Shown: one piece after another, positions 4,460-8,188 of the stretch
How the letters are laid out: the number at the start of each line of letters is the position of its first letter
Numbering within the stretch: the stretch's first letter is position 1
From: Candidatus Aenigmatarchaeota archaeon
GTDB taxonomy: Archaea > Aenigmatarchaeota > Aenigmatarchaeia > GW2011-AR5
Assembly: GCA_016198625.1 (NCBI GenBank)
Contig: JACQIH010000059.1
Coordinates: 1 to 8,188, forward strand
Length of the DNA stretch: 8,188 nucleotides
Direction: 5' to 3'
Program-made: the position numbers and the translations under genes
The notes under the pieces: generated by a model
Databases searched by the model: none
Told to the model about the DNA's origin: nothing
What the model saw: only the letters and a program-made list of their open reading frames with translations

Positions 4460-6145
4460 TCAGGCTTCCGAGTAAACCTGCCTGCTCACGATCCTGTCCG
4501 TCATCTCGGGGTCGCGCCTGTAAAGCCTCACGTATTTCACAACCTCGTCGAGCTTCGTGATGTTGCTGTCGGCCATCCAGTTCAGCAGCTTCTTCCTCCT
4601 CGCTATGTCCTTGAGTATCGTGTTCATCGGGATGCCTTTCTCCGTCGAGAGCTTGCTCAGCACCCACGAATTTCCGCGGTACTCGAACGTGTCCTGCGAG
4701 GGCAGCCACACGAACGTCTTTGCCGACCTTGCCTTGCCTGTGTCGGGATCGATGTTCTCTATTTCCACGAGCTCTTTCACGCGGCGCGCCGACTTGCCCT
4801 TCTCGCGCGCATGGACCATGACGACGACGATATCCAGCGCGTCCAGCAGGCCCGGCGACAGGTTTATCGGCTTGGTCTGCAGCCTGCGTATGACGTCGTC
4901 GATGCTTCCAGCGTGCATGGTGGAGATTGCGGGGTGCCCCGACGCCATCGCCTGGAACATGACGTAGGCTTCCTTTCCTCTTATCTCGCCGACCACAAGG
5001 TAGTCGGGGTTCTGCCTGAATGACTCCCTGAGAAGCTCGAACATCGTCACTTCGCCGACGCCGCTGCTGCCGAATGAAGTCCTGGCAACGCCCGGAATCC
5101 AGTTCTCGTGCGGCAGAGACAGTTCTCTCGTGTCCTCTATGCTGACGATTTTTGCTTCGTCCGGAATGAACATCGAAAGCGTGTTAAGGAATGAAGTTTT
5201 TCCCGTCGCGACGCCGCCCGTTATCAGTATGTTGACGCCGTTCTCGACGATGAACCATAGGTAGGCGAGCATCTCCGCCGACGCCGTGCCGAGGCTTATC
5301 ATATCAACAGGATTGAAAGGCGTGTCCCTGAACTTCCTTATGGAAAACGTCGGGCCGCGCGTCGTGACGTCGCTCGCCAGCGATGCCTGCACTCGGGTGC
5401 CGTCGGGCAGCGCGCCGTCGAGCAGCGGCTCCGCGTAGCTGATGTACCTGTCGCAGCGCTCGGCCAGCTTCGTCACGAAATTCCTCAGCGTATCGGTGTC
5501 GTGATAAATTATGCTGGTCTTTATGGAGCCGTATTTCTGGTGCACGACGTAGACGGGAACGCCCATCCCGTCGCAGCCTATGTCCTCGATATACGGGTCG
5601 TGGAGCAGCGGCTCTATTTCATTGACTCCGATAAAGTTGCGGTAGATGTAATACATTATCTTTATGAGCTCGTGGGCCCCGGTGCTGAACTCGTAGTGCT
5701 TCAGCAGCATCGCTATGTTCTCCTCGAGGAACTCGAGAAGCTTCTCCTCGTTCCGCACATCGCTCAGGCTGACCTTTATCACCTGCACGAGCCCCTCCTG
5801 CAGCTTTTCTAGGATTGCTTTCTCCCGAAGGGAGAGTCTCGGCTCTATGATCTTGTAGGTCAGCGCGTGCTCGCGGGGGTCCCATTTTATGTAGGCGTAG
5901 GAGTAAGGCCCGATGAGCGGGTATATCACGCCCTTGCGCATGGCCTCGTCAGGCGACGGCAGCTTCAGGAGCCCCTTGTGCGGCGCCACCTCGAACTTCA
6001 GCTTCCCGTCGGCACGGCTTGTTATTTTGCTTATCATCTGGCTTGCCCGCGACGAAGAAGCAGGCGGGTCGGGCTTCTTGCTGGCGATGAACCTGCCGTA
6101 GAGCGAGCCCCGCAGTTTCTTGATTCTCTCCAGCATGCTATTCAT
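4460..6145 (-). CDS. FlaI/TadA/VirB11-like type IV filament assembly ATPase
   Basis: This 561-residue secretion ATPase powers assembly of type IV pili, archaella or related machines from the cytoplasmic face of the membrane. An N-terminal domain (~1-270) includes PYIEDIGCDGMGVPVYVVHQ (~185-204), the usual lead-in to the core. The C-terminal RecA-like domain has Walker A GGVATGKT (310-317), an Asp box IVSIEDTREL (333-342), Walker B DYLVVGEIRG (381-390, Glu387) and a His box GHPAISTMHAGS (403-414). All key residues are intact, so it should be active. The first ATG (6145) lies inside the last codons of the eS26 gene, an 8-base overlap. A GGAGG within those codons is very near the first ATG and about 12 bases before the fourth codon's ATG, so translation may start at Met4. 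The two platform proteins downstream favour a pilus/archaellum machine over a VirB11 system. Confidence 0.93.
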   Translation of the reverse strand: MNSMLERIKKLRGSLYGRFIASKKPDPPASSSRASQMISKITSRADGKLKFEVAPHKGLLKLPSPDEAMRKGVIYPLIGPYSYAYIKWDPREHALTYKIIEPRLSLREKAILEKLQEGLVQVIKVSLSDVRNEEKLLEFLEENIAMLLKHYEFSTGAHELIKIMYYIYRNFIGVNEIEPLLHDPYIEDIGCDGMGVPVYVVHQKYGSIKTSIIYHDTDTLRNFVTKLAERCDRYISYAEPLLDGALPDGTRVQASLASDVTTRGPTFSIRKFRDTPFNPVDMISLGTASAEMLAYLWFIVENGVNILITGGVATGKTSFLNTLSMFIPDEAKIVSIEDTRELSLPHENWIPGVARTSFGSSGVGEVTMFELLRESFRQNPDYLVVGEIRGKEAYVMFQAMASGHPAISTMHAGSIDDVIRRLQTKPINLSPGLLDALDIVVVMVHAREKGKSARRVKELVEIENIDPDTGKARSAKTFVWLPSQDTFEYRGNSWVLSKLSTEKGIPMNTILKDIARRKKLLNWMADSNITKLDEVVKYVRLYRRDPEMTDRIVSRQVYSEA

Positions 6146-6428
6146 ATCCCTCCGGATATCCCTGTCCCTGCCCCCTGCGCGAGCGGCCTACCTTCACTAT
6201 GCCGCGGAAACGCGCGCAAGAAGGGCACGCGTAGAGCTTCCGCCCGAAGCCGGAGACGAACCTCGGGTCTATCTGCTTCCTCAGCGTCGGGTCGGTTATC
6301 CTGAATTTCTTGAAAACGCTTATCGTCTTCCATCTCGGGACGCTCCTGCCGCAGTATCCGCAGTTCACGGTGGACTCGTGCCCCTTCGATTTCGTGTGAT
6401 GATACCCTCGCCTATACGGTGCCGGCAT
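6138..6428 (-). CDS. rps26e: small ribosomal subunit protein eS26 (S26e)
   Basis: A 96-residue basic protein with two zinc-binding Cys pairs, C23-x2-C26 (VNCGYCGRSVP) and C68-x2-C71 (LYACPSCARF). The spacing nearly matches eukaryotic eS26, and so does the context: CGRxVP after the first pair, then a basic KxKKFRI-type strand, then KLYxCxSCA followed by a basic KVGRSRR tail. eS26 sits at the mRNA exit of the small subunit near the 3' end of 16S rRNA. The N-terminus (MPAPYRRGYHHTKSKGHES) is basic, and the C-terminus is short and Gly-rich compared with eukaryotic forms. AAGGAG lies 8 bases before the ATG at 6428, a strong Shine-Dalgarno site. It is the first gene of the minus-strand cluster, overlapping the FlaI-like ATPase by 8 bases. 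The assignment rests on motif and length recognition only. Confidence 0.82.
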   Translation of the reverse strand: MPAPYRRGYHHTKSKGHESTVNCGYCGRSVPRWKTISVFKKFRITDPTLRKQIDPRFVSGFGRKLYACPSCARFRGIVKVGRSRRGQGQGYPEGYE

Positions 6429-6466
6429 TCTATCAGCTCCTTTCCTGTATTATGTATTCACTCCCT

Positions 6467-6480
6467 CTATATAATAATTT
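6467..6480 (-). promoter_or_regulatory. TATA-type promoter of the eS26 / pilus-like cluster
   Basis: On the minus strand AAATTATTATATAG is an AT-rich box about 45 bases before the eS26 ATG. Transcription would start near 6445, giving a leader of about 18 bases that includes AGGAAAGGAGCTGAT as ribosome site. No other clear promoter is seen inside the cluster, so the five genes probably form one operon. Confidence 0.55.
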
Positions 6481-6508
6481 CCCAGGCTAGGCGGAAAGCG
6501 CGCTTCAC

Positions 6509-6516
6509 TTTTAAAG
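6509..6516 (+). promoter_or_regulatory. candidate TATA box for the prenyltransferase transcript
   Basis: TTTTAAAG is a moderate box A match in GC-richer surroundings. Transcription would start around 6538-6541, just before the hairpins at 6543-6598, making a leader of about 115 bases. It lies back to back with the minus-strand promoter, about 30 bases away. Confidence 0.4.
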
Positions 6517-6542
6517 CATAGCGCCCCAGATTTCCTTATCGA

Positions 6543-6598
6543 CAACCATCGTTTAACGATGGGATGTCAATTGAGAAAATGTTACTTAACGATGGTTG
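6543..6598 (+). promoter_or_regulatory. alternative hairpins in the prenyltransferase leader (upstream part)
   Basis: CCATCGTTTAACGATGG (6546-6562) is a 17-base palindrome with one central base. A second copy of TTAACGATGG follows at 6586-6595 and extends to GATGGTTG, so CAACCATCGTT (6543-6553) can pair either with the near arm or, over 11 bp if AACGATGGTTG (6588-6598) is used, with the far arm. Such competing pairings are typical of switching leaders. On DNA the same repeats could instead be protein-binding sites. Confidence 0.5.
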
Positions 6599-6599
6599 G

Positions 6600-6650
6600 G
6601 GATACCAGGATACCACTGGTTCTCCGCCATTCAAAAATAGGTGGTATCCT
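6600..6650 (+). promoter_or_regulatory. Shine-Dalgarno-covering hairpin with duplicated arm, before the prenyltransferase ATG
   Basis: GGATACCA occurs twice in tandem (6600-6607, 6608-6615), and its exact complement TGGTATCC lies at 6642-6649. The full stem is AGGATACCAC (6607-6616) with GTGGTATCCT (6641-6650), 10 bp perfect. The likely ribosome site GGTGGT (6640-6645) is inside the 3' arm, ten bases before the ATG at 6655. Pairing would hide it. Having two copies of the 5' arm gives two alternative registers. ACCAG/CTGGT (6604-6608, 6616-6620) forms a further competing small hairpin within the 5' side. Confidence 0.55.
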
Positions 6651-6654
6651 GAGT

Positions 6655-7728
6655 ATGGACAGCGCGGAAATAGAGAAAATGCTTCTGCAGAAGGCCCGCA
6701 TAATCGACAAGGCCATGGAAAGATACGTGCCGCGGAGATACGGCAGCCGCGCGATGGAATTTTCCTTCGGCAGGCCCCGCTACCGCTTCAGCGCCGAAAT
6801 AGCTGACAGGGCACTGGCGAGGCCGGTATGGGACCTGCTCGACCGCGGCGGCAAGAGGTGGCGGCCGGCGCTGTTCCTGCTGACCTGCGAAGCGCTCGGC
6901 GGCGAGCCTCAGCAGTTTTTGGACTTCGTCGTGATTGTCGAGATGCTGCACAACGGCTCCCTGATGATAGACGACATCGAGGACGGCTCCGAGCTGCGCC
7001 GCGGCAAGCCCTGCACGTACAGGATATTCGGGACGGACATCGCCATCAATGCCGGCAACTTCATGTACTACGCGCCCCTGCTCGTCCTGCTGCGCAGCAA
7101 GATAAGCAATGAAAAGAAGCTGCGCGCCTACGAGATGTACGCGCAGGAAATGCTCAACATCCATCTTGGCCAGGCGTCAGATATTTTATGGCACCGGGGG
7201 CTTGCCGAGCCTTCCGGCGAAGAGGAATATTTGCAGATGTGCGCGTTCAAGACCGGAACATTAGCAAGGCTGGCCGCGAAGCTCGGCGCCCTGTGCGCGG
7301 ATGCCGATGAAAAATCGATAGAAACCGCTGGCGCCCTCGCGGAGTCGCTGGGCGTAGCCTTCCAGATACAGGACGACATCCTCAACCTCACGGCACGCAG
7401 CAACAAAGGCCAGTTCAGTAAAGGCTACATAGGCGAGGACATCCGCGAAGGCAAGCGAAGCCTGATGGTCATACATGCTCTACAAAAGGCATCTGCGCCC
7501 GATAAAAAAAGACTTCTTGAAATTCTTAACATTCATACGCGTGACAAAAAGCTTATTAGCGAAGCGATAGAAATAATAAAAAAGTACGGCGCGGTTGATT
7601 ATGCAAAAACACGCGCCCGCGAGATAGTCGCCGGGGCCTGGCGCGAGGCGGACAAGATGCTGAAAGAGAGCAAGGCAAAGCAGCAGCTCCGCGCCCTCGC
7701 CATGTTCGCGATAGAAAGGGAGTACTGA
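6655..7728 (+). CDS. trans-prenyltransferase, geranylgeranyl-diphosphate-synthase-like
   Basis: This 357-residue enzyme condenses isopentenyl diphosphate with allylic diphosphates to build the isoprenoid chains of archaeal lipids. All family regions are present: GGKRWRP (65-71), first Asp-rich motif DDIED (106-110), LRRGKP (115-120 region), FKTGTL with Lys199-Thr200, and the second Asp-rich motif QIQDDILNL (237-245). In the last one the fifth position of DDxxD is Asn244. The residue five places before the first motif is small (Gly101), which favours C20 or longer products over C15. HNGSLMIDDIEDGSELRRG closely resembles the eukaryotic GGPP synthase pattern. I chose ATG 6655 over in-frame ATGs at 6559 and 6592 because GGTGGT lies ten bases upstream and the extra residues would be coded by hairpin repeats. 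The stop overlaps the next ATG by one base. Confidence 0.9.
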   Translation: MDSAEIEKMLLQKARIIDKAMERYVPRRYGSRAMEFSFGRPRYRFSAEIADRALARPVWDLLDRGGKRWRPALFLLTCEALGGEPQQFLDFVVIVEMLHNGSLMIDDIEDGSELRRGKPCTYRIFGTDIAINAGNFMYYAPLLVLLRSKISNEKKLRAYEMYAQEMLNIHLGQASDILWHRGLAEPSGEEEYLQMCAFKTGTLARLAAKLGALCADADEKSIETAGALAESLGVAFQIQDDILNLTARSNKGQFSKGYIGEDIREGKRSLMVIHALQKASAPDKKRLLEILNIHTRDKKLISEAIEIIKKYGAVDYAKTRAREIVAGAWREADKMLKESKAKQQLRALAMFAIEREY

Positions 7729-8188
7729 TGCTGCTCGAGAGAGCTTACGAGAAATTCCGCAAGCAGCCGTCTTACCAAAGAATCGCAGGAACGATGGCTG
7801 TTTCTATCGGGCTTCTCGGATCCGGAGGACCTGCATTCGCACAGAATTACAATCCCTTTAATTATGAGCAGCTGAACTGTCGGTCTGTACGCGAAATGTA
7901 CATCGATGCTCTCCAGAAGAAACGCCCGTCTTGGGCTTATTCCTTGCCGCCGCAGCGGCGGGAAAAAATAGCCCTAGACATGGAGGATGCATTCTTAGGC
8001 AGGAAAAAAAGTTCCGTCATCATGGATAGAATCGGGAAGGTCTTGGATATGTTCGATCCAAAGAGAAAGGAGAACCCCATGAAAAGAGAATGCGGCTGGT
8101 ACATGATGAAATTGCTTATCTACTTCGGTAAAGCAGGGCGCGCCACTGAGATTTTATTGCAGGACATAAATTCTCCTAGACGCGAGAG
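7728..8188 (+). CDS. exported or membrane-tethered protein of unknown function (3' end outside window)
   Basis: The ATG lies on the last base of the prenyltransferase stop (TGATG), with GGGAG (7718-7722) five bases upstream, and the frame stays open for 153 codons to the window edge. The N-terminus is basic (MLLERAYEKFRKQPSYQR), followed by a hydrophobic stretch IAGTMAVSIGLLGSGG (19-34) and PAFA-Q, a good signal-peptidase site after Ala38. The rest is hydrophilic and mostly helical, with many Lys/Arg, two Cys visible (51 and 122) and a Trp-rich patch (W69, W124). I recognise no family. The coupling suggests co-production with the lipid enzyme, but a functional link is only inferred. The hydrophobic stretch is short, so a membrane anchor is less likely than a cleaved signal. 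Confidence 0.75.
   Translation, partial: MLLERAYEKFRKQPSYQRIAGTMAVSIGLLGSGGPAFAQNYNPFNYEQLNCRSVREMYIDALQKKRPSWAYSLPPQRREKIALDMEDAFLGRKKSSVIMDRIGKVLDMFDPKRKENPMKRECGWYMMKLLIYFGKAGRATEILLQDINSPRRE

Noticed and set aside
4361..5023. Plus-strand open frame (220 codons) opposite the end of the assembly ATPase
   Set aside because: Runs opposite the ATPase His box and C-terminus, whose motifs are intact; the translated protein has no domain pattern.
6559..6654. N-terminal extension of the prenyltransferase from ATG 6559 or 6592
   Set aside because: The added residues would be coded by inverted and tandem repeats, no ribosome site precedes these ATGs, and the family does not need the extra segment. 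ATG 6655 has a ribosome site.
6429..6654. tRNA, small RNA gene or CRISPR array in the divergent control region
   Set aside because: No cloverleaf pattern and no regularly spaced repeats. The repeats present differ in sequence and spacing and fit leader hairpins better. No CRISPR or tRNA was seen elsewhere in the window.
6631..7164. Minus-strand open frame (177 codons) opposite the prenyltransferase
   Set aside because: Antisense to GGKRWRP and DDIED motifs of a clear enzyme; composition is that of a shadow frame.

Overview
The window looks archaeal. It carries a ribosomal protein of the archaeal/eukaryotic eS26 family, a type IV pilus/archaellum-type assembly ATPase with a KaiC-like ATPase and two separate FlaJ/TadC-type membrane proteins, a trans-prenyltransferase of the kind that makes isoprenoid lipid chains, and TATA-type promoters at start-site distance from genes. 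No taxon can be fixed from the sequence alone. An uncultured archaeon (DPANN-like or TACK-like) fits, because eS26 is known mainly from TACK and Asgard archaea and eukaryotes and is patchy elsewhere.

Layout: bases 1-633 (+) are the 3' end of a large surface or tail-fibre-like protein. Bases 730-1691 (+) hold a two-gene HEPN/MNT toxin-antitoxin-type module: a winged-helix plus minimal nucleotidyltransferase protein, overlapping by one base a HEPN protein. It sits behind an AT-rich promoter full of TTAAC/GTTAA half-sites. Bases 1739-6428 (-) form one long cluster, read right to left: eS26, FlaI/TadA-like ATPase, KaiC-like ATPase, FlaJ/TadC-like 1, FlaJ/TadC-like 2. The module and this cluster converge at about 1691-1739, where a T-rich tract can end the minus-strand transcript. 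Bases 6429-6654 are a divergent control region. It holds the minus-strand promoter of the eS26 cluster and, on the plus strand, a promoter followed by a roughly 115-nt leader with several mutually exclusive hairpins, one covering the likely Shine-Dalgarno sequence. Bases 6655-7728 (+) encode a geranylgeranyl-diphosphate-synthase-like enzyme. It overlaps by one base a secreted or membrane-tethered protein of unknown function (7728 to the window end, cut by the edge).

How the genes fit together: FlaI/TadA-like, KaiC-like and the two FlaJ/TadC-like proteins could form the cytoplasmic motor and membrane platform of a type IV filament or secretion machine. No pilin and no prepilin peptidase is visible here, so the filament subunits must lie elsewhere. 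The ribosomal gene at the head of this cluster overlaps the motor gene by 8 bases, so the two are probably translationally coupled. The prenyltransferase supplies C20-type chains for membrane lipids and is probably co-translated with the exported protein.

The points most worth following up are the structured leader before the prenyltransferase, the ribosomal-protein/pilus-motor coupling, the HEPN protein with a Tyr in place of the expected His, and the hairpins and tiny reading frames at two junctions of the pilus cluster.
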